23,666 nt of DNA, taken from assembly GCA_964617665.1 (NCBI GenBank), contig CAZUAH010000189.1:1-23666 (forward strand). The letters run 5' to 3'. Each line of letters opens with the position of its first letter. Positions within the stretch are counted from its first letter, which is position 1. The DNA comes from JADHUC01 sp964617665. Its GTDB lineage: Bacteria > Planctomycetota > Planctomycetia > Pirellulales > Pirellulaceae. Below are positions 6,554 through 14,163 of this stretch, in pieces. Made by a program: the position numbers and the translations under genes. The notes beneath the pieces were generated by a model. The model saw nothing but the letters and a program-made list of their open reading frames with translations. It made no database searches and was not told where the DNA came from.

Positions 6554-9250
6554 CTACCGCGCGACCTCCAAGAAGATCAGCTCCGACACTTCCGCGCCTT
6601 TCAGGTCGACCGGCAGTCCTTTGTCTATCAGTTCTGCCGCTGACTTGATCGCCGACGGATGCGTGCCATCTGCGAAGTTTATGCGGTACATCCGCGTGGG
6701 ATCCAATCCCTTGAATCGGATCGGCTCCGTAGTGGGCTGGTCGGATGGTTGGAACAGGTACACCACGCCTTTTCCTCCGGTTGGATCGTAATACTCGATG
6801 CCGTCTCGGTTCTGGCCATCGGGACGAGGGAAGATGTGATAGAGATCGGCCTCGCGCACCAATGGCCGGATCTTGGACTTGTATACGTCCACGCAGGCTT
6901 TCAAGGCGCCCTTCTCTTGCTGGGTCCACGGCTCGACACCGTTGCCGCCGTTGGGCGCGTCCAGGAACCACTCCGGGGCGCCCATCGACATCGAGCGGAA
7001 CGCGTATCGAATGCCAGCGACTCCCCGAGGACGATACCGGCCGTCGGAGCTGCCTAGATGCCCTTCGAGTTGAATCGGATGGAAGGCGTAAGAGCTATCG
7101 TAGAAGGCTTGCCGAACGTGGAGCGGCGTGTACGTATCGGAATTGAAGACCTTCACAGCGCGCCGCATCGCTCCATAGTCCTTGATGCGTCCACCGCCAC
7201 AACAATTTTCCCACTGGAATCCAGGAATCTCTTCGGCCAACTTGTCGACCATTTTGTAGAAACCGCGAGTCGCGCCGTAGGAGGGGCCAATCACCGCTCC
7301 GCGCGTACAGTCCGATCGCCACATGTCGGCGTTGTACTCTCGAAACAGCCGCCGGATGCGATCCGACCGTTGCTGGCGTCCTTCGGGGCTCGCCATATCC
7401 AAGTTATCCGTCCAGTAAAGCCCGAATCGCAGACCTTTCTCATGGGCATAGTCCGCAGCCTTCTTCATTCCGGACGGCCAGTCGGTTTGATCCGAATCGG
7501 GCTCGTCGCCCTGCCACCACCCTACGTCGATCATCACTTCCTCGAAGCCCAGCGGGGCAATGTCGTCGATCAGCGGATAGAACTTCTTCTCGACGGGGTC
7601 CCAACTGCCCGGCGCCTTGCCCGTAGCACCAAAGGCATTCCACTGGACCTTCGGATAGCCGGGATCTTCACGCAGGATGTCAGGCACACGGTACCGCATC
7701 AGCCATCGCCGCAGACGATTGCCCGCGTCGTCCAGGTCGCCACGGTAGGCGCCGAGGAAACCGGGGCGTGCCTCAATCACCTCGCCCGGGCCAAGTTTCG
7801 CGCGAAGGTCTGCAATGTTGCCGCCACCGCGCACTCGTATGGCAGGGGCCTCGTCGCCAGCAAGCGTCACCGCCTCGATTCGGCAATAGCTCCACTCCAG
7901 TCCAATGTAGATGCCATGTGGCTGAGCAGATTCCAGAACTACGTACGGAATGAACTCACCGCCCGGAGCGGTTCGCACCGAATAACGGCGATCCGCCTGG
8001 TCAGCCGTGAGCGGATGACAGTACACGCCCACCGGGTCCGGAGTACGGCCGTCGCTATGAAAACACCATAGGGCGTCTGCACCCGTCAGGTCCAGGTCGA
8101 AGGTGGGTTGTTCCCCGATCGTCACCGATTGGCCCGATCGGTTTTTGATTCGCACAGTGTGATGGACAGGCCCGGGCCCCGGACGAGCGTGCCATTGGGA
8201 CGCGATCTCCAACGCCGGTTCATCACACACGAAACGCAATGTCAACTTTCGCCCGTCGCTTTCCTCCACGGCCGCGTCGACGAATTGCCAACGGAGCGCG
8301 TGGCTTTCGCCCGCGACATCAGCCCGGGGCAAGAAAGCAAACGCCACCGGGCGGGTGATCCAATTCCAGCCTGCGGCCGGACAGGACAGCTGGCTAATAG
8401 CCATCTCGCCTGCGGCAGTAACGCCGAGCGTCAGCCGCGTGTCGTCGGTGGCAAGTATCCAGGACTCGGTCAGCGCACCGGCGGCTGGCCGAAGCGTGGC
8501 ATCGAGAATCTGGGCACGAGTCTCCCGCGCGGCGGCTGGGTCGATCTCGGCATGACTGAAATCGGCCAGGGCCTCATTCCAGATCCGGAAATCGTCGATC
8601 AGTCCTCGGAAGCAGCGATTCTGGTCACTGTAACCAAGACCCACGGCCACAGGCATCGGCGACGGACGGGCAGGCGCTGGGTCGTGAACGGCGGCGACCA
8701 GGACTCCGTTCAAGAAGAACTGCAGGTCTTCCCGCTTCTTGACCAGGGCCACATGTTGCCAGCGGCCTGCCGCCAGCGGCACGGCTTCGGTCAACACCCA
8801 TTTACCGTCGCCTGCACCATACGCCGCATAAAACTGGTTTGTGTTGTTCCCATTCTGCTGCACGACAAAACCGAGACCTTCGCTGACGTGGTTCCCAAAG
8901 ATGTCCGCATGCTGACTCTGCTGCTTCCCGGGATTCACCCAGCATTCGACCGTGAACTCGCCGCCCAGTTCCTTTTGCGGGAACCCCGTGTCGATCCAAC
9001 TGCGGCCGTCGAACGACGCACACTTGCCGCGTCTCCCATCGACAAACGCAACGTCACCGTGGGGCTTGCAGTCACGTTCGGACACCGACGTGTCGGCCAG
9101 GTCGCCATCAAACAACAGTTCTAGCACCGGCTTCGTTCGAGACGGATTCTCGGCCGCGTGGCCCCAAGCGCAGAGCGCCAGTGTCGCGAGGAAGATCAGC
9201 GAAAGCAGATGAACGGGAAGATCTGTTAGATGTCTGTATGGCTTGTTCAT
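6554..9250 (-). CDS. Secreted LamG plus GH36-like alpha-galactosidase/melibiase-type glycosidase
   Basis: An 898 aa exported protein. Residues 1-33 form a signal peptide (LLSLIFLATLALCAWGHA). Residues about 45-235 are a LamG/concanavalin-like domain (FTVECWVNPG, GRWQHVALV, GLIDDFRIWNEAL). About 265-510 is a beta-rich supersandwich as in GH36. About 520-800 is a TIM barrel: VMIDVGWWQGD (582-592), LRFGLYWTDNLD (607-618), ADMWRSDCTRG (641-651) and WENCCGGGRIKDYG (680-693). By analogy with GH36, Asp647 is the likely nucleophile and Asp705 (VFNSDTY) the acid/base. GH36 usually has a Lys two residues before the nucleophile; here it is Arg645. The C-terminal 90 residues are a small beta domain. The ATG at 9250 has GGGAG eleven bases upstream. 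The substrate is inferred only as an alpha-linked sugar. Confidence 0.85.
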   Translation of the reverse strand: MNKPYRHLTDLPVHLLSLIFLATLALCAWGHAAENPSRTKPVLELLFDGDLADTSVSERDCKPHGDVAFVDGRRGKCASFDGRSWIDTGFPQKELGGEFTVECWVNPGKQQSQHADIFGNHVSEGLGFVVQQNGNNTNQFYAAYGAGDGKWVLTEAVPLAAGRWQHVALVKKREDLQFFLNGVLVAAVHDPAPARPSPMPVAVGLGYSDQNRCFRGLIDDFRIWNEALADFSHAEIDPAAARETRAQILDATLRPAAGALTESWILATDDTRLTLGVTAAGEMAISQLSCPAAGWNWITRPVAFAFLPRADVAGESHALRWQFVDAAVEESDGRKLTLRFVCDEPALEIASQWHARPGPGPVHHTVRIKNRSGQSVTIGEQPTFDLDLTGADALWCFHSDGRTPDPVGVYCHPLTADQADRRYSVRTAPGGEFIPYVVLESAQPHGIYIGLEWSYCRIEAVTLAGDEAPAIRVRGGGNIADLRAKLGPGEVIEARPGFLGAYRGDLDDAGNRLRRWLMRYRVPDILREDPGYPKVQWNAFGATGKAPGSWDPVEKKFYPLIDDIAPLGFEEVMIDVGWWQGDEPDSDQTDWPSGMKKAADYAHEKGLRFGLYWTDNLDMASPEGRQQRSDRIRRLFREYNADMWRSDCTRGAVIGPSYGATRGFYKMVDKLAEEIPGFQWENCCGGGRIKDYGAMRRAVKVFNSDTYTPLHVRQAFYDSSYAFHPIQLEGHLGSSDGRYRPRGVAGIRYAFRSMSMGAPEWFLDAPNGGNGVEPWTQQEKGALKACVDVYKSKIRPLVREADLYHIFPRPDGQNRDGIEYYDPTGGKGVVYLFQPSDQPTTEPIRFKGLDPTRMYRINFADGTHPSAIKSAAELIDKGLPVDLKGAEVSELIFLEVAR

Positions 9251-9621
9251 TGAAGTGTTGTCTCCCTCGGTCTCTCAGCGGTTCCACTCTGAGCCAAGAG
9301 CACATTCTTGTTTCGGAGATGACAGGAACGCCATCGGAAGGCTGCAGAGTAACAGTATGATGTCCAAGAACTCATCTAGCCACCATGCGCTCCATCACTT
9401 CAAGAACAACAACGAACCGGGCGAATGTTCAAACGCCCAAACGACTCCCGATCATCGTTTTTTTGTTTGCCCCTCTTCACCCGACAACGGAACATTGTCG
9501 CTGGCCGAGACAGGCAACGGAGGCCGTATCTTCGACAAGTCCCTTTCCTGCCCATTTCGGGCGCGGTACAAACAGAGTCTGTTCGGTATATCAGGTCGTC
9601 AACTACAGGGAGACACTTACG
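9251..9621. other. Divergent intergenic region, 371 bp, no gene recognised
   Basis: This gap lies between the GH36-like gene (-) and the DUF1080 gene (+). Open frames through it give low-complexity Ser/Arg-rich translations without start signals and I do not call them. It must contain the promoters of both flanking genes, but I see no convincing -35/-10 pair on either strand. A 13 bp palindrome at 9571-9583 is listed separately. Confidence 0.6.
9571..9583. promoter_or_regulatory. 13 bp palindrome upstream of the DUF1080 gene, possible operator
   Basis: AACAGA-G-TCTGTT is a perfect inverted repeat with a single central base. It ends 38 bases before the ATG at 9622 and is followed three bases later by TATATC (9587-9592), a possible -10. 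No matching -35 was found, so the operator idea is weak. Confidence 0.25.
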
Positions 9622-10350
9622 ATGATTTCGAGACGCTTCATTCGACGTTACTTTGGCATCGCGCTGGTTTTGTTCGTGGTCGCAGGGCAAGTCTGCGCCG
9701 AAGACGCGGTTACAAAAGCCTTTGTCGACGGTTCGGGGCCGGGCTGGGTTGCGTTGGGTGAAGACGATTTCACTCGCGTCAACAGCAACGATGACACTTG
9801 GTCGTTCAAAGATGACGTCATCTATTGCACAGGGCAACCGGTCAGCGTCATGCGATCGAAGAAGCAATTCACCAACTTCGAGTTGGTCTGCCAATGGCGA
9901 CATTTGCGCGATGCGGGCAACTCGGGCATCTTTGTTTGGACAATCCCCGAATCGCTCGAGCGATTGAAAGGACCGGGCTTGCCGCACGGCATCGAAGTTC
10001 AAGTACTCGATCTTGGATACAAGACCGCCTATGAGAAAGGCGGCAAACGCAGAGCCGACTGGTTCACTTGTCATGGCGATGTGTTTCCCGTCGGGGCTGC
10101 GAAGATGAAACCGTTTCCGCCAGTCGCCCCGAACGGCACGCGCAGCTTTCCCTCGAAAGAACTCAGCAAAGGCGTGAATCAATGGAATCACTACTACATC
10201 CGTGCCATCAACGGAGAGGTAAGGCTCTGGGTGAACGGCGAAGAAGTCTCAGGCGGTACGGATTGCACTCCGTGTACCGGTTACCTATGCCTGGAATCGG
10301 AAGGCTCGCCTCTGGAGTTCCGTGGCTTGAAGATCCGGGAACTGCCGTAA
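9622..10350 (+). CDS. Secreted DUF1080 / 3-keto-disaccharide hydrolase-domain protein
   Basis: A 242 aa protein with an N-terminal signal (MISRRFIRRY, then FGIALVLFVVAGQVCA, about residues 1-26), followed by one DUF1080 concanavalin-like domain (residues 43-240). Family-typical stretches are FELVCQWR (86-93), AGNSGIFVW (98-106), GIEVQVLD (123-130), QWNHYYI (187-193) and the closing SPLEFRGLKIREL (229-241). Some DUF1080 members hydrolyse 3-keto-glycosides; others are uncharacterised. AGGGAG lies nine bases upstream of this ATG. The same frame is open back to 9385, but the extra 79 residues precede the signal peptide and look non-coding. The neighbouring GH36-like gene is divergent; the ceramidase-like gene follows after 94 bp. 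Confidence 0.9.
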   Translation: MISRRFIRRYFGIALVLFVVAGQVCAEDAVTKAFVDGSGPGWVALGEDDFTRVNSNDDTWSFKDDVIYCTGQPVSVMRSKKQFTNFELVCQWRHLRDAGNSGIFVWTIPESLERLKGPGLPHGIEVQVLDLGYKTAYEKGGKRRADWFTCHGDVFPVGAAKMKPFPPVAPNGTRSFPSKELSKGVNQWNHYYIRAINGEVRLWVNGEEVSGGTDCTPCTGYLCLESEGSPLEFRGLKIRELP

Positions 10351-10444
10351 CTCGTTTCGAACTGGATGGAGAAGCGATCACTGGCCGCGAGGCACGGCAT
10401 CGGCGATGAGACTCGACAAGGTCATCTGAAACAAGGCTACTGAT

Positions 10445-12019
10445 ATGAAGAAAATGATAGCGCCCACAATGTTCAGACTTCCTGGCCGATCTCACGTAGG
10501 CCACGAGATGGTTCGCAACGGAGTGTCGCTGGCCCTCGTGCTTGCCGTATTGGTGGTCGCCGGATCGTTCGCGGCCGGCGATGCACAGGCGGCTCAGCTA
10601 CTGGCAGGAGTGGCGAAAGTCGATATCACCCAAGACGGCCCAGCCAACGATCTGCTACACGCCAAGGCACTCGTGTTGAAGAACGACACGACGACGGTAG
10701 CTATCATCACCGTCGACGCGGTCGCCATCGGCGAGATCGGACCGATCAGCAACGACTATCTTGGCAAAGTTCGTTCCCAAATAGAAAAGGAACTGAACAT
10801 CAAACCAACGAATGTCCTGGTCAATGCCAGCCATTGTCACGGATCTGTTTGCGCGGACGTTGACCAACGGACGTTTCTTGCGGTGAGAGAAGCCTCCAAG
10901 AACATGGTTCCCGTGACCGTCGGCGCTGGCGTTGGCCATGAGAATCGCATCATGGAGAACCGCCGGCTCAAGTTGAAGAACGGCAAGGAGTTGGACGTCC
11001 GCCACGCGTACTCGCTTCCGCCCGACGAAGAGGTCGCCGAAGTCGGCCCGGTCGACCCGGAGATTGGCGTTCTTCGGCTGGACCGTGAAGACGGAAGGAC
11101 GCTGGCTGTCGTCTACAACTTTGCGTGTCATCCCATACAAGGTGTTCCCAGCGGTCAAAACACCGCGGACATAACGGGATTTGCTTCCAAAGTGATCGAA
11201 GACAATCTGAGCGACGGCACAATTGCCGTATTTCTGCAGGGGTGTGCCGGAGACATCAATCCGGTTTGGTACAAGGATGTCGACCATCCCCGCGATGCCG
11301 AGCCACTGGGAAACATGCTGGGCCTCAGCACCTTGCAGGCAGCGCGGAAGGTGCTGACGAGCGAAGACGACCGGTTGAAGGTTTTGAATGAGGTCATCGA
11401 GTTGCCGAGAGCCGACTATGCCGAACGCATCCCTGCGATGGAAGCCGAGCGGGAGAAACTGCTTCAGTCCTTGAGGGGAACGACTCTGAATCTGAAGACG
11501 TTTCTTCCGTTGGTCGTGAAATACAACTTGTCGAGCGAGTTTCCGTCTTACTATTCCCACCGCTATCTACACGACCGAGCGATGGGGCGGGACGACTTGG
11601 ACAGACTGGATGCACAAAACCGCGGCAACATGGAGAAATACATCCGCAACATCTACACCATGGAGGAATTGACGAGACTTCAAATCAACCTAGCTCTGTT
11701 GCGCAAACATCAAGCGGACAATTTGGCCGCCGAAGAAAACACGATTGACGTCGAGTTGGTTGGCATGAGAATCGGGGATTTCGTACTGCTTAGCTTTCCA
11801 GGTGAATTGACCGTGCAAATGGGGCTCAACGTCAAGAAGATGTCTCCACATGACCTCACATTCGTTGCCGGCTGTTCCAATGGCTACATCTACTATGCCC
11901 CAACCGCCGAACAGCTTCGTAACGTAGGCGGAGCTCAGGAAGACAGCGACTGTCTCCTGGCACCGGAATGGCAGAAGCTGTACGAGGCCAGAGTCGCAGA
12001 GATGTTGAGTGAATTGTAG
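10445..12019 (+). CDS. Neutral/alkaline ceramidase-like secreted hydrolase
   Basis: A 524 aa exported protein resembling the N-terminal domain of neutral/alkaline (non-lysosomal) ceramidases. Putative zinc ligands are His130 or His132 (NASHCHG), His229 (FACHP), Glu454 (SFPGEL) and a Tyr in NGYIYYAPT (479-487). In ceramidases the nucleophile is Ser in GDxSPN; here the equivalent stretch is GDINP (269-273), with Asn272 in place of Ser. That suggests a different reaction or mechanism, so I do not assign ceramide as substrate. The C-terminal immunoglobulin-like domain of long ceramidases is absent. The start is uncertain: the ATG at 10445 has AAGG eight bases upstream, while the ATG at 10508 (MVRNGVSLALVLAVLVVAG) gives a more compact signal peptide ending near AQA. 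Probably co-transcribed with the DUF1080 gene. Confidence 0.8.
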   Translation: MKKMIAPTMFRLPGRSHVGHEMVRNGVSLALVLAVLVVAGSFAAGDAQAAQLLAGVAKVDITQDGPANDLLHAKALVLKNDTTTVAIITVDAVAIGEIGPISNDYLGKVRSQIEKELNIKPTNVLVNASHCHGSVCADVDQRTFLAVREASKNMVPVTVGAGVGHENRIMENRRLKLKNGKELDVRHAYSLPPDEEVAEVGPVDPEIGVLRLDREDGRTLAVVYNFACHPIQGVPSGQNTADITGFASKVIEDNLSDGTIAVFLQGCAGDINPVWYKDVDHPRDAEPLGNMLGLSTLQAARKVLTSEDDRLKVLNEVIELPRADYAERIPAMEAEREKLLQSLRGTTLNLKTFLPLVVKYNLSSEFPSYYSHRYLHDRAMGRDDLDRLDAQNRGNMEKYIRNIYTMEELTRLQINLALLRKHQADNLAAEENTIDVELVGMRIGDFVLLSFPGELTVQMGLNVKKMSPHDLTFVAGCSNGYIYYAPTAEQLRNVGGAQEDSDCLLAPEWQKLYEARVAEMLSEL

Positions 12020-12049
12020 GCCGACTCGGCACATGCATCGGTCTCATCA

Positions 12050-12070
12050 CGCCGCTGCTTGTCAGCGGCG
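12050..12070. terminator. GC-rich hairpin after the ceramidase-like gene
   Basis: A perfect 8 bp stem (CGCCGCTG / CAGCGGCG) with a CTTGT loop lies 30 bases after the stop at 12019. It is not followed by a T-run, so it is not a classical intrinsic terminator. It could stabilise the 3' end or be a dispersed small palindrome. Confidence 0.4.
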
Positions 12071-12148
12071 AATGGTGTTCGAGACGATTTCTCGAAAATC
12101 TGGCAAAATAGCCGCAAACTTTTCTTCGGTGTCACTATCTAGTTGACA

Positions 12149-12175
12149 GGTGTGCCAAGTGAACGGCGGCACACC
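12149..12175. promoter_or_regulatory. Inverted repeat just upstream of the sigma factor start
   Basis: GGTGTGCC (12149-12156) and GGCACACC (12168-12175) are perfect 8-base arms around an 11-base spacer. The repeat immediately follows a TTGACA hexamer (12143-12148) and ends 8 bases before the GAGG ribosome site. It could be an operator or a leader hairpin controlling sigma factor expression. No -10 box is found at the right distance from the TTGACA. Confidence 0.4.
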
Positions 12176-12192
12176 CCTAGTATGAGGTGCGC

Positions 12193-12768
12193 ATGCAGGC
12201 AAAAGCGGATTCTGAAGAGCGAGTTGCGGTGTCTGGTTTACCCGATCATGAGTCGTTCATGCGATTGTGGGTCCAGCATCAGGCGCGTGTTTACGCGTAC
12301 ATCCGGGCATTGGTGTTTCGTCGGGCCGATGCGGAGGACCTGCTCCAGGAAGTGGCTGTTGTCTTGTGGCGCAAATTCGATCAGTTCGAGCCGGGCACCC
12401 GGTTCGATCAATGGGCGTACCGGGTGGCCCGCAACCAAGTCCTGTACTACCGACAGAAAAAGCAACGTGACCGTCTCCTCTTCAACCAGGACCTCATCGA
12501 CAGCATCGCCGACCGGATGGCATCAACCTCTCCGTCAAGCGGGGCATACTCTGACGCGCTGGAATCCTGCCTGAGCGGAATATCCTCTAACGACCGGGAA
12601 CTCGTTCAGAAGCGGCACGAACCCGGAGCCACAAACCGAAGTATCGCGAAGCTGATTGGGCGATCCGAATCGGCGATCAGCCGTGCCCTGAACCGGATCT
12701 ATCTGGCCTTGCTTCAGTGCATTCGCGGCAAGATGCCTTCGGAATCCGCGATCGGAGGTGATGGATGA
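12193..12768 (+). CDS. ECF RNA polymerase sigma factor (Rhodopirellula/Verrucomicrobium type)
   Basis: A 191 aa sigma factor. Region 2 spans about residues 19-90: FMRLWVQHQARVYAYIRAL, then DAEDLLQEVAVVLWRKFDQF, the core-binding helix with its acidic D-ED-LQE motif, then FDQWAYRVARNQVLYYRQK, the -10 recognition part. Region 4 spans about 122-176, with helix-turn-helix NRSIAKLIGRSESAISRALNRI. There is no region 3, as expected of ECF factors. GAGG sits five bases upstream of the ATG at 12193; a GTG at 12187 overlaps that site and is less likely. The stop overlaps the FecR-like start as ATGA, implying translational coupling. The pair probably forms a surface-responsive sigma/anti-sigma switch, which is inference from other systems. 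Confidence 0.92.
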   Translation: MQAKADSEERVAVSGLPDHESFMRLWVQHQARVYAYIRALVFRRADAEDLLQEVAVVLWRKFDQFEPGTRFDQWAYRVARNQVLYYRQKKQRDRLLFNQDLIDSIADRMASTSPSSGAYSDALESCLSGISSNDRELVQKRHEPGATNRSIAKLIGRSESAISRALNRIYLALLQCIRGKMPSESAIGGDG

Positions 12769-14120
12769 GCCTGCCGTCGAATCGCCATGACGAACTGATC
12801 AACCTGCTTGGCAGGCTCCGGGATGAGTGTATCACCGAGACGGAATTCCAGCGGCTCGAACACCTGCTGACGGAAGACGATGCAGCGCGTGATCTGTATG
12901 TCCAGTACATGACGCTGCAGGCTTCGCTGGAACAGGCTGGCGGTACGGGCACGTTGGCGCGGCGGCTGCGCAGCACGCTTCGCGACGAGGAAATCGTCCA
13001 AGATTTGCAGGCGATTATCGCCGCGGACGAGCGATCGGTTTTCACTACGAGGGCTCCCCGGCGCGCGAGAAGTCGATATCTGACGGTGGCCGTCGCATCC
13101 GCCGCACTGATTCTCGTCGCTCTCTTTCTCGGTCATCTCATTCTCCGCCGCCATTCCGAAGCCGCCTGGTCCGTCGAAATTGCGGCGATCTATGGGCGCG
13201 TCTGGGCATCGGGCACGAACGGGGAAACTCGCATGACGCCGGGCACGGTGGTCGGGCCGGGCCAGTCGGTCACAACTGGTCCAAACGCCAGCGTTCGCCT
13301 CCAATACCCCGACGGCAGCACGGTGGACTTGAATGCCTCGACCAACCTTGCCTTGTTGGAAGGGGCCAAGGCAAAACGGCTCAATCTTGTCACGGGAAGC
13401 GCGTACTTCGACGTGTCATCGCAACCTGCGGGCGCACCATTGGTTGTCAACCCGGACCAATACGATCAGGTGAAGGTCATGGGCACGAGCTTCCAGGTGA
13501 ACCGCGACAAGAAAGGCGAAACACAAGTGCTTGTCGCCAACGGCAAGGTTCTGTTCGGCAAGGGCAACGAGGCGGTGCCGATCAAGGCCAAACAGGCCAG
13601 CGTTGCCAAACGCCAACAGAAGCCATCGCCGCCCAAGGCCTTCGACGAAACGAACCTTTGGCAAGGGCTGTCTCGCGGATTGACGGCAACCTACTACGCC
13701 CGCGAGGATTTGATCGGCAGATCGGTGACACAAGTTGATCCGCGGATTGATTTCGATTGGCGGAAATCCTCGCCCGCCCCGGTCGTCTCGGGCGACAAGT
13801 TCAGCATCCCGGCCGACAAGTTCAGCGTTCGCTGGACGGGTCGAGTCGAGGCAGTGCATACGGAAAGCTACACGTTCTACGTCATCGCCGACGAAGGAGC
13901 CAGACTCTGGGTCGACGGCAAGCTCGTGATTGACGGCTGGACGGACGCGCGAGGAGACAAGGTGCCGTCCAAGCCGATGAAGCTGATTGCCGGTCAGAAG
14001 TATGATTTGAAGCTAGAGTATCACGAAGCCAAAGACAAGGCTTTTATTCAGTTGCTGTGGAGCTGCGACTCGACACCCAGGGAAATCGTGCCGCACTCGC
14101 AGCTTCATCCAAGCCAGTGA
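12765..14120 (+). CDS. FecR-like membrane protein with C-terminal PA14 domain
   Basis: A 451 aa protein. Residues 1-100 are a cytoplasmic, charged, helical segment (DELINLLGRLRDECITETEF, then LTEDDAARDLYVQYM) typical of planctomycete FecR-like partners of ECF sigma factors. One membrane segment lies at about 104-127 (YLTVAVASAALILVALFLGHLIL). The periplasmic FecR-like domain is about 136-280 (GPGQSVTTGPNASVRLQYPD, VTGSAYFDV, VKVMGTSFQVN, VLVANGKVLF). A PA14 carbohydrate-binding-type domain is about 305-450 (GLTATYYAREDLIG, VRWTGRVEA, TFYVIADEGARLWVDGKLVID, LKLEYHEAKDKAFIQLLW). The start overlaps the sigma gene stop by four bases. The layout suggests an anti-sigma or regulator that senses an extracellular glycan through PA14; that role is inference. 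Confidence 0.88.
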   Translation: MSLPSNRHDELINLLGRLRDECITETEFQRLEHLLTEDDAARDLYVQYMTLQASLEQAGGTGTLARRLRSTLRDEEIVQDLQAIIAADERSVFTTRAPRRARSRYLTVAVASAALILVALFLGHLILRRHSEAAWSVEIAAIYGRVWASGTNGETRMTPGTVVGPGQSVTTGPNASVRLQYPDGSTVDLNASTNLALLEGAKAKRLNLVTGSAYFDVSSQPAGAPLVVNPDQYDQVKVMGTSFQVNRDKKGETQVLVANGKVLFGKGNEAVPIKAKQASVAKRQQKPSPPKAFDETNLWQGLSRGLTATYYAREDLIGRSVTQVDPRIDFDWRKSSPAPVVSGDKFSIPADKFSVRWTGRVEAVHTESYTFYVIADEGARLWVDGKLVIDGWTDARGDKVPSKPMKLIAGQKYDLKLEYHEAKDKAFIQLLWSCDSTPREIVPHSQLHPSQ

Positions 14121-14163
14121 TACGTAGCGTGAAGGAACACGGAACGAGAATGGAAGGCATCAC

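Noticed and set aside
5823..6791. Plus-strand frame overlapping the permease end and the GH36-like end
   Set aside because: Its translation is Arg/His/Asp-rich with no domain, and it overlaps two well-supported genes.
7058..9124. Two plus-strand open frames of about 337 codons each, antisense to the GH36-like gene
   Set aside because: The minus strand encodes a continuous LamG/GH36-like protein with catalytic motifs; the plus-strand translations show no family features.
9385..9621. Extension of the DUF1080 protein to an upstream ATG at 9385
   Set aside because: The extra residues are low-quality sequence ahead of a clear signal peptide, and AGGGAG marks the ATG at 9622.
12143..12148. Consensus TTGACA as a full housekeeping promoter for the sigma factor
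   Set aside because: No TATAAT-like box is found 16-18 bp downstream; the inverted repeat occupies that space.
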